NCBI GenBank assembly: GCA_964019415.1
Contig: OZ025879.1
Location: 5,897,368-5,961,367, forward strand
Direction: 5' to 3'
Length of the DNA stretch: 64,000 bases
Source of the DNA: Ianthella basta
Taxonomy: Eukaryota; Porifera; Demospongiae; Verongiida; Ianthellidae
The position numbers were made by a program, and so were the translations under genes. Below, piece by piece: positions 38,316 through 53,500 of this stretch. The notes below the pieces were generated by a model. It was not told the origin of the DNA, made no database searches, and worked only from the letters and a program-made list of their open reading frames with translations. The number at the start of each line of letters is the position of its first letter. Position 1 is the first letter of the stretch.

Positions 38316-41300
38316 GTGAGGAACTGTACAATAGTCATTCAGCCATCACGGTTAATTCTGTACCACGAATCGTAGTGATCGGGTACTTCCGTTTGCTGTT
38401 CAAACAGCCTCAGCAAGAGCCCGTTTATACGTCGAACCTCGGGCTGTTACAGCAAATGTTTCACATGCAACTGTGTGATTAGAAAACCTCGACGTTCCGC
38501 ACGCTGAAAGTGTTCCGTCGTAAACACACATTGTGATGGTGTCCTACACTCGTGTGGCAGCTAGCGTGCCTGTGTGGCTATGTACACGAGAAGCCATGTG
38601 ACTACAGAGTTATTGACTTTTCACTCCCTAGCTTTCTACTGTTGTAACTTATCTGTGTGGGGACAGGTGAGTCCTAATACACTACCAAGTGTGAGCTGGG
38701 TTGTGTATGCAGAAAGCAGGCTTTTTCAAAACTCTGTTCTGATGCAGTTTGGGTTTATGACTATCCCTGAGCATTAAAAGTGGCATATTTATGTTCATGA
38801 CTGAAAGTTTAAAATGAAATGGTCAATGTTTAAACGAGACAGTGAAAGTTAAGTTTAATAGCAGATTTCAGAGCCAGTCGATAACTCATCCCCCACTGAA
38901 AGATGATAAAAGTGCATTGAATGTAAAAATGTAAACCACTCTATGTTGTTTGATGTACTCCCAGGTGATAGAGGTAGTCTAGTGTGTGAGATTGGTGACT
39001 CATACACATGCACACATGGACACACACACATGCATGCACACACTCAGTGACACGTACACCGAACTAAAGGTAGATGGCATTTGCATAGTTACTGTACTGC
39101 AGTAAGGTTGATGTGACAGCCAGTAACTCACACACCACAGAGCTTCTACCAATCACCTACATAGTGTACAATGCGACAGGAGCAGATATCATGAGATATA
39201 TTCAATTCAATTCATATTTAGAGTGCACCATGCCAATAGGCACTGGGACACATCATGGTCCAATGTCGCACAGCACACATCATGCTCCATAGGAGACACA
39301 GAGATACAGATGAGTAACACGTAAATATTTTAATGGGGTCAATGTTAACATAGGGCATGACTGCTTGCTTGATAGCATGTATAATAAAGGCATTAATAGA
39401 ACCTAGCTGACCACAGAGCTAATAGTAGACAGTATATGATAATTCTTACAGGCCATTATACAAGGGCTGCTCTCTCTCCAACACTCTTGACTGGAAGGTC
39501 CTCCCTTGATCCCTCCATGGCTTCCAGAAGAGGCTGCCTGAAATGGTCCCATGCAGAGCACTGCAAAAGACAATGGCATACATCCTCCACCTCCCCACTG
39601 TCACATTCCTTGCACACCCTCTCCTATCTCTTCATTCCATGCCCCTCTACCATTTTTGTCTGGAAAGCGACCCTTCCACCCCTCAACTTCACCATCATCC
39701 TCCTTTCAGCCTTTCACTTCAACACTGCACAATTTGACTCAACCTCACACTCTCCTATCATCTTCATAATGGACAACTTTGGCTTTTCATGCGCTTGTTT
39801 CCTCGATTTGTCCTTTACATTCCTCCAAGCATTCACTGAATCTGTATTCTGTTTGGTGGAGCATGGCCCCTAGGTGCTAGCCCATGCTTGGGCTCCAGAT
39901 TACAGAAATGTGGTCCAGCACCTGCACCAATGTCCTGGGCTGCATGTTAGTATGTAGCTACAGCTTAGCTACACACTATGAAAGGTACAGAAACTAGAAA
40001 TGATACTAATTTTCTACATAAATTAATAGTAAGGATGTAGGGATAGCATTAAAAGGACAGTAAAACCACGAGTAAACACTATCTTGAAACTGCAGAGCTA
40101 TACTTCACCATTTCACTGGTTATATACTAATGGTATAACAGCTAGAAGCTGTGGTATTGTAAGCAAGTTGACTAGCTATATGCAGTCATTGCTCACTTAA
40201 GAGACCTGTGTGAAGTACATACTTTGCATGTAAGAGCTACTATAGCTGCAGCAAAGGATGAAACTCAACAGCATTTTGTACATCTGTACATGTACATATA
40301 CATACATACATACATACATTTCCAATCCTACATGAAATAATTGTCAGCAACTAGTTCATGTCATTTGTCTTCACCCACCTTGGCTGCCTGTGCCAATGAC
40401 AACACTGATGGTACACTTCCTGTGCCACCTGTTCAGTCCATACAACAATGCCTTTTGTCCATAGCTCATGCACTAATGTACAGCAGGACACTGTTGACAA
40501 TTATTGTCTTGAAGAGCTTAAGCTTCAGAAAAATTGTTACTTGACTGTGTCCGAACACTAGTACTGCGTATGAATAGTTTGGAGTGCTGTGTTTGTCCAG
40601 TGGTATCTGCATTTAATATCCATCTCTGTGGTCTAGACAGGACCATAGGTAGACCCACCCCTCCATTGAGATGGCCCTCCTGTACTGACCTCTTAACATT
40701 GGATCTTGGTGTTACTCACTCTTATTCCCCACTCTCCAAGGTATTCCTTAACTTGTTGCACCTTATCCTGAAGAACCCTAAGTGACCTACAGTATGTATA
40801 AACCTGACATCACCACTACACCAGCATACTCCAACCTGCATCTTCCCATACTCCAAGCCATCAAAGGCCTGTGGTGACATAGGGCTACTTCCAAATAGGC
40901 ATGAATAGTGTAAAGGACTAATGTCATTTTCTGGAAAACACCACTACCGACATTGAATGAGTGAATGCATGAGGGTTCTATAGGTCTTTAATTGTGTTAC
41001 CAAAGAGCATGTAGTATGAATGCTTTGATCTTCTCTCTTCCCAGTGCTTCTTGTAGCACCTCCACAAGCTTTTCCCTATGCACCATGTCATAATCACATG
41101 TACAGCTAGCGCTCATGTGTAACAGAGCCACAGAGCCATGTATCTCCATGACGGCTTACAGGTTGTTACCCATAAAGTAACGCAGCAAGCTTTAAGGTCT
41201 TGCGTAATAACATTAAATGGATTCCAGTACTGTCATAAGTTCAGTAGGTACCCTGAAATCTAGCAAAATGTAGTGAAGCAGTACTTTAGAGTACCTGTAT

Positions 41301-41519
41301 CTATTTTGGCTCCCTGCAGTTGGCTTGCCTAATCTTCTGGTGTGAAGTGTGTGTGTGAGGTGCTAGGGTGGGATGTGTAAAAGTATGGTGGGAGTGTACA
41401 TATGGGGGGAGTGTAGAGTGAGGTGTGTGCATACACGAGTATAGGGGTGCAAGTAGGCTTGATGTGTGGGATATAGCATAGTGTGCATGGGTGTGGATGT
41501 GTACATATAGCATATATAG

Positions 41520-41591
<72 letters not shown>

Positions 41592-44500
41592 GTGTATAAG
41601 AGAGGATGTATTATTATATACTTGTGTGCTTTCAATACTAGCTGAATTCCCGCCCTACGGGCAGGTTGCCAGCCTATTGCAAGCCAGTGAGTCGGTACCT
41701 TGCCAGTTTTTTAACTATCTGCACAGGTAGCAACGGAGGCTGGCTGCTATAACGACTGTAGAGTTTAATTCGAACGTTTGCCGACAACGAATAAGATCTT
41801 CGTAACCGGAAGTCCCAGAAACCAATAATTAAAAATGGCGTCTCGGCCCGCGGGAAAGAAGGAAGCGTTTTCTTCGGCTGCAGGGTAGCTAGGTGAACGG
41901 CACCCCTCTAAGCTCATGTCCCCCCACTCCTTTAACTGGCATGGCTCGTATCAAGTACGTCAATGACCGGTAGTGGAAGGGCCAGTCGATAATGTTAAAA
42001 ATGGCGTATCGCCCCGCGGAGAATTGACGAAGGACATCTCCCTTTTCGGACGCAAGGCAGCTAGGCTAACGGCACCCCGCTAAGAACATGGCCCCCGAGT
42101 CCATCAACTGGCACGGAGCGTCTCGAGCCGATTCCCGAGAACGCGCCGATTTTATGGCTGAACAAACATACATAAAAATTCTAGATCCCGTGAATTATAG
42201 TAGGATTGTGTGTGTGTGCACATGTGAGCAAGTGACCCACTGTGTAGTGTTATTATAGTCAAACTGCTGTAGCCTATCTTGCTTCTCATCTAACACATGC
42301 AGTTCTATATTAATCAGAAGGGCAGTACAGTTTGTACCCATGCTTGCGTGTGTGCACACATGTAATCAGTTATTTTAATGAACTCTTACTTCAAACATAT
42401 AGTACTTTGAAGTAGGTCGGATTATAGCCTTCAAATGAGTCCACTTACATATATACTCAAGAAGAGCATGACAATATATTGGAGGTTTGCACGGGTTGGA
42501 GGTATGATCATAACATATAGAAGCCTTTAGCAGGAGGCATTATTTAGTTATAGAGACACTAGTCATTGACCTGTAGGCTCATCATTAATGTATGTGCATG
42601 CCAATGTACAGCATGCAGTCGCAATTACATACAGCATAACAAGGTAATTTGAATACAAACAAATTCGTCTTTCATTGCAATTGTCTTTTGTTCATGGACA
42701 CACATGCTAGCCATAGGGCCATCACTATTTGTTCCAGTTCTGTACATCCTCAGGTCAATTTGATCATATTTGGCAGCCTTCCAACGATGTGTTGATTTTG
42801 ATTCAGATATAGTCATTAGAAATAGACAGGCTTATGAAGCTGTGGGCTGACTGGCATGTGCACAGAATGTTTCTTCTCTGGTGACTGCAAGAGTAGGCTA
42901 CAAAATGAATAACGTTTCAGTCTATGTTTGGAGCATGAAGAAACGTTAAAACTAACATTGAGAGTAAGTTGTAGTAAAAACCATAATCATGGAAACTGCA
43001 TTGCAGTTGTTTCATGTGTGAAACAGTACTAGTTATACATAATTTATATCAAGACTACTCTACTTAATACTATATTCTACTTATAACATATATACTATTG
43101 AATACTGCTCCGAATTTATTCCTTTTCATTGTCAGTTATTATAGCTAGAGCTTGCAAGGAAAATAGTCCCCCGTATACAGATGTCCACACATACACCCAC
43201 ATACATACATACACTGTAAGTTTTGACACATCTGCTAAGCTGCATCCAAAATGATGATTTTGCAGTTTGCTTTGTGTTCCCAGCTTTCCACGAAAGCGAA
43301 TATTGCGCAACCGCAACCACATCGACCGTGGTCGCAGCGTTTCCTGCCTCGCCCGCGGTCTAAGGAAGTTTAAAATACTTTCGATTCGACGCTTCAACCT
43401 CTCCGTGGGCAGGACTAGTGGCGGTGTCATGCAGAAGACTACCTTCTGCGCGTGCCTGCTTCTCCTCGTGCTGAGCGGTAAGGAACTATTATGGCCACTA
43501 TTGGTTCATGCTGCTCGTATAGCGACAAGCTGCAGTGAACACCGCAGTGCGCCTGGCACTAACTGCTTGCTGTTACTTTCTTTCGGTTCTGCCCTGTTGG
43601 CAGGTTGCAATGTGGCTCAAGCACAGACCCCACAAGGTGAGGAACTGTACAATAGTCATTCAGCCATCGAGGCTAATTCTGTACCACGAATCGTAGTGAT
43701 CGGGTACTTCCGTTTGCTGTTCAGGCAGCCTCAGCAAGTGCCCGTTTATACGTCGAATCTCGGGCTGTTACAGCAAATGTCTCACATGCAACTGTGTGAT
43801 TAGAAAACCTCGACGTTCCGCACGCTGAAAGTGTTCCGTCGTAAACACACACTGTGATGGTGTCCTACACTCGTGTGGTAGCTAGCGTGCCTGTGTGGCT
43901 AAGTACACGAGAAGCCATGTGACTACAGAGTTATTGACTTTTCACTCCCTTTCTACTGTTGTAACTTATCTGTGTGGGGACAGGTGAGTCCTAATACACT
44001 ACCAAGAGTGAGCTGGGTTGTGTATGCAGAAAGCAGGCTATTTTCAAAACTCTGTGCATTAAAAGTGGCATATTGATGTTCATGACTGAAAGTTTAAAAT
44101 GAAATGGTCAATGTTTAAACGAGACAGTAAAAGTTAATTTTAGTAGCAGATTTCAGAGCCAGTCGATAACTCATCCCCTACTGAAAGATGATAAAAGTGC
44201 ATTGAATGTAAAAATGAAAACTACTCTATGTTGTTTGATGTACTCCCAGGTGATAGAGGTAGCCTAGTGTGTGAGATTGGTGACTCATACACATGCACAC
44301 ACATACACACACACATGCACGCACACACTCGGTGACACACACACCCAGCTAAAGGTAGATGCATATTATTTTACTGCAGGCAGGTTGATGTGACAGCCAT
44401 TAACCCACACACCACAGAGCTTCTACAGTACCAATCACTTATGTAGTGTACAATACAACAGGAGCAGCTGTTGTGAGATATATCCAATTCAATTCATTTC

Positions 44501-47500
44501 AATTCATTATTAGAGTGCACCATACCAATAGACACTAGGACACATCATGGTCTAAGGTAGCACTGCATACATCATGCACCATGGGAGACACAGAGATACA
44601 GATGAGTAACACGTAAATATTAAACTGGGGTCAATGTTGATATAGGGCATGACAGCTTGCTTATAGTAGCATGTATAATATAGGCATTAACGGAACCTAG
44701 CTGACCACATAGAGCTAATAGTAGACAGTACGATAGTTCTTACAGGCCAGGGACAATACAAGGGCTGCTCTCTCTCCAACATTCTTGACTGGAAAGTCCT
44801 CCCTTGATCCCTCCATGGCTTCCAGAAGAAACTGCCTGAGATGGTCCTATGCAGAACACTGCAAAACCAATGACATACATCCTCCACCTCCCCACTGTCA
44901 CATTCTTTGCATGCCCTCTCCTCTCTCTTCATCCCATGCCACCTTTCCATTTGAATCCAGAAAGCCACCGTTTCACCCTTCAACTTCATCATCATCCTCT
45001 TTTTAGACTTTCACTTCAAAACCACACAACTCAACTCAACCTCACACTCTCCTATCAACTTCATTATGAACAGCTTTGGCTTTTCGTGCACTTCCTACCG
45101 CCATTCGTCCTTTACATTCTCCCAAGTCACACTTGGCAACATACATTTCACTTCCACCTCTGACAGCTCCCTGACCACACTACCACTCATGTCCTGCCAC
45201 CCAAATTTACCAATACACCTGCCAATGCTTCTCGTCCAGCTTCCCCTACCACACTCCACTACCTGCAACACGACTTTCCTCAGCAGTCTACAGCTGCCTT
45301 CATATACCTTACTTGTCAATACCTTATACCAGAACTGCACGCACCTCACTCTTGCCTCTCACACTACAGGTAGATATTTCAACTTCATCGTCACACAATG
45401 ATACCTTTGGGTGTAAGGTACCCACCCCAAAGAACATGCAGAAGGCACACATCTGTACTTGTTCTATTGCCTCTAGACCACAAATCTCAACCCCATACAA
45501 CATCAGTATATATGTATATTGTAAATACATACATACATACCATTATATGACTGCCACTGCTCATGTCTAGAAGGAATGTTGGATGCCACAAACACCCCCT
45601 ATATAATCGCTGAAGAGTGGTGAAAGAACTTCCTCATACTGACAGGCATTGCAATGTTGTTGCTTCCTTTTTGAAAAGACGTTAGTACTTGAGGGTTGTC
45701 AGTCTAGGCCCAGGGTGTCCATGCCTGAGATGCCTGTCGTGTAAGTGCTCCATCATTACTGAAGAAAAGAAATTGCAAGGATAATGAAGGAAAATGCTAC
45801 CTTCTTACTTAACGCTGTCTATTTTCAGTTGACCAATGACTTGTCTCAAAACAACCTTTTCACATTTCTAAGTGTAGTATGCATGAATAGAATTTACATA
45901 GGTGGTATGGGTGTAATGTACTGTACACTACAACATTTAATTGTAAATAACGATTTCCACAGAACATGCTGAATACAATAATCTCAGCACACCTACCAAT
46001 AGTTGTCTGCTGTAGTGGCCATCATTTGGACTGGGCTATTGCAAGTTTGGTGTTGTGGTCATTTTGCTCAAAGGCTTTCTTGCACATCAGATCAAAGTGA
46101 GGAGCACTATCTATACACAACACCACAACAGCGTCATATGTTCGTTTGTAGTTGTGCATGTGGCTATCCTCAACCAAATTTAGCTTTCACAAAATTTGAA
46201 GGACATTTTCGGCCGAACATTCCCGTCATTTTAATTTCTGCAAGGTTGGCTTCCATTCATTGTATCTGTATTCTGTTCAGTGGCACACGGCTTCCTCGGT
46301 GCTAGCCCATGCTTGAGCTCCAGGATTACACAAATAATCATGGTCCAACGCCTGCACCAATGTCCTATAGTTATGTGTTAGTGTGTAGCTACGGCTTAGC
46401 TACACACTATAAAAGGTATACAGAAACTAGAAATGATAATAATTTTCTGCAAAAATAGTAAGGATGTAAGGATGGCATGAAAAGGTCAGGAACATATAAA
46501 TGATGGTACAAAGTGAAGCATTTCCAATGGTCCCTACATTCTTGCATATGGGGACTATTGTTAATTCTTCACTGTGTAACAGCATTTGCTTGTTACTGTC
46601 CTTTTTATGTCATTCCTGCATCCTCACTATTTTTGTAGAAACACATCAATTCTAGTACTTCTTTGTTATTGTGCTATGGCTGCACATGGGGGCGGCTGAT
46701 TGAAAACATGCCACTGAACCTCTGCTGCTAGACTACAAGTCTCAGTGCTGTAACAGAGCTAGTGAAGAGTGTGAAGAATTTCTAACATGCTTGTGTATGG
46801 GTAGCAGGAGCTCACGGGTTTCAACATACTTGTTGCTAGCTCACAGGTTTCAACATACTTCTTTCAATACTGTACATTGCCAGATGAAAGATTCACACAT
46901 TGTACTGCTTTGAAATATACTCACATGGGTCCCATTGTCTCAAACCAGAGGCACATGTATCCTCCTCATCATAACCCTAGCATTCCATCCTAAAATACTG
47001 GAACCAACCTTACATACGTATCTTGTTTTTATTTCCTTGCCCATTACCTTTGTTTAGTATCTGCTCGTACCCCAGCATACATTGTAAGAGGTTGGATAGT
47101 GTGTACACGACACTGTCTGTACACCCTATCCTGTAGCCTAAATCCAGAGTCCTGGGTACAATGCCTGGTGACACTACGTACCTTTCTTTCCAGCCCTATG
47201 TTGTTTCAATGATCTACAGACAGTAGTAATGCTGATTATGTCTTGATTCAACACATTGCCTTATTGTCTTGGGACATAGCCCTTTCCAATGTAGCTGTGA
47301 TATTTCTTAGGATTCTCACAACCCTAAATAGATGATAATGTGGACAATAGATTGGCCAATATATACATGAATATGTACACACATATAAATCACATGACCT
47401 TGTGAAGTTTGTATTGGCCAGAAAACGAGTTGTGGATGTGGTAGATTGGTTGGTTAGAGGCTAAGTCACAATGCACTGAAGTTAGTCTAATGCACTAGAC

Positions 47501-50500
47501 CCATTACAACCTTCAGGTGCTTACACCAGAAAGTGAAGAGGGTGAATTTGCTAATTGTTTGATTAATCAGTACTTGATGGACAAAGTGTAGATGAATGTT
47601 TTGACGTACACTTGCACACTCAGCAAGGGGCAAGTATTGTCTGCAGGAGAGGAGCAGTACCAGATGCACATTGGACGTTTAACACTGACCCATGCAGCTG
47701 GAGCAGATTTTTCTAATAAAATGTAAGCCTAATGCTCAAAATTTGTGAGAATCATCCAGCGTACTGCAGTGGTACCGTTCTGCTTTCAGAATTCACCATG
47801 CCTTTGATGCACTGAAGTCCGTTCATACTTTTTAGCTCCAGCTAGGCATAACACATGACATTATCATGACACTACCATCTAAGGATAGCAAGTGAACAAA
47901 GTATGCCAACTTCATTGGCTCACACTGCTTGATTGCAGGCAGGAAATCCAGGTCTAGATTTTCCCACTAGCTGCCAGCTACATATTTATATACTGTATGT
48001 ACATAATGTGAATTCTTTCTTCACTTCAAGATATGAGCTTGCCCAAAATCCCTTCAAGATCTTTTAAGGATTTTATGCCAGATGTGATGTTTCATGTGAT
48101 ATACACATTCAGAGCTCTCAAGTCGCATGCACATATCACACGCGGAGACCTACACAACCACAGTAGCACTGAGAAATGTGCTCAAACCGCAAGGTTCACG
48201 GGTTTGTGATGAAGTGGACATGTCCCACATGTGTACCTAACCTTTTGTCAATGAACATAGAGAATTGTTGAGTGCAAGCTATTATAGCTAACTTTATGAA
48301 CCCCAGCTTCACAACAAAAAATGCTGTCCCAATTGCAAAGCATTTCAGTTGTTATAGACAGCTGTTATAAATACTGGCAAACCATGACCATTTGTGCACC
48401 ATGCTCTTCACCCGTGTGTTCTGTTGCTCACTGTTTTACTGAGTCTTCCAATTAGTGCATAATAATGTGTATGGCTGAATCTGATCAGACTGCTGTTTGT
48501 TTGTTTATGCATCGTGCACTACTTTGTATTGCACTCTGTTCATAAATGTATTGTATGATAGATCTCCTGTGTATCTTCTGTTCTATACCTGTTCATTTCC
48601 TGTTCACTTCATGTTATGTCCCACTCTTTATGCAGTTGTCATTGATGCCTACCCCAACACTGCTACTGTGCAGCAAGGCACCACCCTGATTTTGGTGTGC
48701 AGAGTTGTAGGAGTGCCATCCACCACTGTGCTGAGCTATGAGTGGACCTGTCCTGGGGAGTATTGTGATGCAGGAGGAGTTGATCCTGAGTGGGCAGCCA
48801 GGATCCAACAGGACAACATCTTGGTGGTGAATGTACGCAGGCAAAATGGTGATGACCATGGGATGTACACCTGTACCGTCCAGGGCAACTCACAGCAAGT
48901 GGGAACAACTATGTACACACTGACAGTTGCAAGTGAGGTCTGCACCAGTGCTGGATAACTAATCACCTGTCTCCCTCATTAATAGCTGGCTTGTACCATA
49001 ATGCAAAGGTACACTTCCTTTGACATGAAGAAGTGTGCTTTTATCACCAGAGGCCAACTAGTAAAGTGACATTGCCTTTCATTCACCTGCACATACCGTT
49101 TGTATCTGAATAGAAAGCCAGGCCTATAATTCTTTCAAGACGTTTGATCCTCTATTAATATTCTGTATAAAATGGACTGATTCCTAGCTCTGTTTCCTAT
49201 ATAAAATGTGTTATAGCACATGTCTGACATCAAGATTGGCATGCACTGAGCTCTTTCTTGAAGGTGCAATTTCTCAGAAGTCACCAAACTCACAATTCGA
49301 TCTGTTCCAACGACGCCCATCTCACTCACAATGGCTCCTTTCATAGACCTTTTGCATTCGCTTTAGCTGTGGTGAGAAGTGCACGGTGCGCTTTCTTTTG
49401 GACATAGCTACTGCAACATTTCAATCAGTGCATCGCGCTGTGTTCAATTCATACCTACTTTAAAGCATGTACCTCAGATGCCAGTGCATGTGTCTGTATG
49501 CCAGACCCAGCTTCAATTCAAACTCAGCTTCTATTCGAGCCCCAGCCTCTATTTGAGCTCGGCTTCTATACGTAGAAAATACAGCATTTGTTGAAGTGAA
49601 CCAGCTACCTTTAAACCCTGGGCTTGACTAAAGAATTGTATCTCTTTTGAACACGGAGTGGGAATATAATTCTCTCCTTCATTATTGTCAGCTTTAAGCA
49701 AAGCCCTTACATTTTGGTTATAGAGGAGTGACAACTGACTGTTCCTCTGTTTGTGCATACACTCTGAGCTCACTATTTCAGATGATTAGATCACCACACA
49801 CCCTGCACATGTAGTAGATTAGTACCATTGGCACTTTCATGGAAGCTTAAATCTTAAAATGCGCTTTTTACTTATACGGATCATTTCAGGAGCCTGTGAA
49901 CATTAGTTTGTAGCACTAGCCAGCCATCAAAGACTTTGCCCAAATGTGCAGAGACTGCACATCAGCAATCAAGACTACTATGCTAGACCCAGTGGCCACT
50001 CACCGCCAGGTGAAAAACAAGGTGAACCAAACCTATAGGAGTCTAAAGTCATACAAATGGCATGCAGTGGTCAACATCACTGTAGTCTGCAACCTGCAGT
50101 GTGGATGGAGAGCGAGCCAGCGCAGGCCTAGATGTCAGGAGCAGAGTGTCTGGACCTGGCCATACCTGAAACTGCACTTTCTGTGCTTACACCAAAATGT
50201 CAGAGAGTAACATTTGCTAATAGATCTACTGATCTGACCAATGGTCTTCCAGCTGACCTAAATTAAGGCACTAACAGTCTCAGTGTGTTAGTGTTAATTC
50301 ATATGTGATTAAATGATTTATCACTGCCAATTGTTTATTCACACAAGTTTATGTAGTCTGTATAGGTATGTCAAGTTTTGTTTGTTTTAGCCTTTTGGTT
50401 AGATTATACTGGCTGCATATCATTACTGCATACATGAGTTTGAGTGGTTAGTTTCTCTGAAGGTACTTGACTCTGACCATTGACTGTGGTGATAATTACG

Positions 50501-53500
50501 CAATATCGTTATGATTCTCTTGATAAGGGAAGCTATGATGATAATGATTTATACCATATTATGAACATTCCCTTCCTAGTCACTTTAATGTTATACTTTT
50601 CAAGATCACTGGTTGTGTGGCTCAAGAGAAACATAGCCAGAAGTAATGTACCTTAAAGGTAACTTAGACCTCCCTACTACCCTTAGCTGGAAGGTCTGGA
50701 TGAGGCTACACATTTACGACAGTGTATGTTTTATTCACTGTCAAGGATCAATTGTTGTCATGGTATTCTTAAAAGTGTTCATTCTTGTTTTGTGGTATAG
50801 CTTGTTGTGCTTGTGTGAGTGCATGGCACTGTGATTTAACTGTGCATCTGTACTGCTCCTATAGGTGGTCTGTCCTTGTTGAATGAGGATGGTGATTTGA
50901 GAGTGTTCTTCCCCAGGAACAGCTTTGTCACCAACACCACATTCACACACACAAACAGCCCACGAATTGAGTCTCAAGGAGCTCCTGCTGGCAATGACCA
51001 CATTGTCTGCTATGGTGGTAGCACACAGGCTGCACAAGTAACATGGCATAACAGTGATGGTGAACTGCTATTGAAGTGTGGAGAGCCTTGTCGTGACTGT
51101 GGTGGCCGCTGTCGTGGCAATGGTGGTGTAAATGTAGACCCTCAAGACAATGAACACACTGATATCCACATTTACACTGACTCAACTGCATATATGAACC
51201 AAGACCTGGAATGCCGAGTGTCCAGTGGCCCTTCAGCATTCATTGGAGTGTATCTCAAAAATGGAGGTGAGTTTGCACGGATCAGACAGGAATGGTGAGT
51301 GCAAACTATCTCCCGCTACTATATCATTCATGTATTTCATATCATATAAGATCCCAGGCTACTGACTTGCATGACTTGTGCTGATTAGACATACAGGGGA
51401 GTCTTCCAAACACGGAATACAGAATAGCGGAATATGGAGTAATGAAAAGCAGAAGAGCACAATAGCAATGATGAATGACGGATGACACTTACACAAACAA
51501 GTCTCATAGACATGTGTTTCTGCCCAGAATGGTTTTAAAGTTTGACTAAGACTAAGGGAAATACGTATAGTTATGACTCCGTGGAAGCACTTCAAGCAGA
51601 ATTTGTTCCCGAAGAAAACAAGCAGGTAATTATAGGCTCCTTGCGGATAAACTCGAAAAGGCTTCTTGCAAAACCTATATTAGTCTTGTACCCAACCATG
51701 TCCACCGGCCACCTTTTCATTCACCACCTCCTATGGTCTGGAAAAGACTACACCCAAAACCATTGCACAGTCCTTGTCCAATACGGACCAATTCGGCCCT
51801 TTGTGACATCATTTGCGGTCAGCTGAATTTTTTGGCATAAAAATAAGTGAAAAAGGCGAATGGGTAGGCTGGCAGCATGAACAAGTGCACTAGTGAGGCT
51901 ACCACCATCCGCTGGTCTACTTTGAAGCTAAGGATTGAACAAGCATTCCTTACAATTGTGGATCACCTTGAAAGTACCAGTATTTTGCTCCTATGTTCTT
52001 GACCTCCTGCTACAGCTCCTCACAGTGTATAGCATTGTTCAGGCTACAATTCAAATGCCTTTAGGCACAGTGTCGAACAGAGCCTAACCTTTGGCACCAT
52101 ATATGTCCTGTGGACTCATTCCTGTGAATGTATGTCTATGCAAAATTTTGTGCCAATTATAACTGATGAATGGTGAGATAACGGGTCTGCAATCGCAGTT
52201 TGACTCCACCCCCATACAACAGTGTTGGTTGCAGTCTTTTCCAGACCCTGGGAGGTGGCAAATGAAATGGCAGTTGGTGGACAGGGTCAGGTATGAAACT
52301 AAATCTATTTCAACTCATCAGGGGCAGCTGCATTGCTTGCTGGACTGGACTTCACCTTTCATCCTAACTCCCATTGTAACAACAGTTGTGTTTTTGTGAC
52401 AAGTTGTGTGTATACCACATGCACAAATCTTGTTCCCACTGTGCATATTACATAACTGTGCTATTACATAACTGAAGTAGTGCAGTAGGATCCACGCCTT
52501 CCAGCAAGTCATTGGAAGAAATCTACTGTCAAGTTTCCAGGGATGCTTCAGTTGGTGGCGCTTGTATGGCCTACTCTGTGGATCTCTTAGTGTTACAAAT
52601 CCTTTCTGTGCATGTTTCCATACCACATAGGCTGTAGCTTGCAAAATGGGCTAGTGTAAAATTATCCTCAGTGTCATTGCTCTTTAGCTGATTCTAAACA
52701 ATGTGTAGCTGTAACTGATCTCTGCAGTCCATTGTGCCCTGTCTATCTGCTGGCTTTGCAGACATCTTGTAGAAATTGTGGGATAGCAGGTTACCCACAG
52801 TTCTCAGCTTGGAATGTGTTGTAGTCATGACGGCAGCTGGTTATCTATTACACACTTGTAGGTCTACCACGTGCAGTTTAAGTCTAGCCGTATACTGTTC
52901 CAATCAATGATAGCTAGTTATAGTTGCCTTTGTGTGATATGGTGCATATGCTGCTAACGCCCCAAGGGTGCAACGTACTCAGGGGTGTATATGTATATGT
53001 GTATTCATTGTATATTGTACTGACACACTGAGTGTCTCTAGGTGATGAAACCTTCAAATGCTGATATGTGTATAATATAAGTCCCTGGGTCCATGATAGT
53101 GGAACACAGTTCTGCGTCCAGTCATTTCCAGGGAACTCACCTAGGCTATTAGACAAAGCTAAGATTTGAACATAATGGATTAATGCACACAAGCATGCAG
53201 TAATCATGTAGTGTTTGTGTATTTATGTATGTTCACTTTGGCATCTTAGGAATACGTACTAACAACTTGGCTGATGCTCACTAGCTTGCAAATTTTGCCA
53301 CAGAAGGCAACCCTCTCCATTAATATGAAAGCATCCCAGTCCTATCTTGTATGTATTGTAAGTACCTACAGTAACTTATGCCATTCGCCTATTTCCATTT
53401 ATCTTCTACACAGCACTTTTGAAATTGCTATGCTGCTCTGCATGAAATGTCTGTGCCCTGTCTACAACGTGGCTGAACCCTGTTTTCAGGTAGTCTGTAA

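Larger units (their letters stand above)
35939..40070. repeat. Segmental duplication, copy A
   Basis: This segment and copy B (41522-46490) align along almost their whole length, from a (TG)n run and GTGTATAAGAGAGGATGTA at the left to AACTAGAAATGATA near the right end. Both contain gene 3 first exons. Differences are discrete insertions: A has a LINE (36816-37555) and a long palindrome; B has a Helitron (41638-42205) and a longer relic of the shared LINE. Parts of gene 2 (19500-21735) form a more distant third copy. Confidence 0.88.
41522..46490. repeat. Segmental duplication, copy B
   Basis: Partner of 35939-40070. It opens with a longer (TG)n tract (41519-41588) and carries gene 3 first-exon pair B. 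It contains a Helitron not in copy A and a fuller LINE relic. Confidence 0.88.

Noticed and set aside
37853..38482. 209-codon frame over the gene 3 first exons (and its twin at 43267-43803)
   Set aside because: It reads through the real signal-peptide exon and its intron in one frame; gene 2 comparison and splice sites support two small exons instead.
49944..50210. 88-codon frame in a gene 3 intron
   Set aside because: No domain, no splice support and no counterpart in the gene 2 intron.
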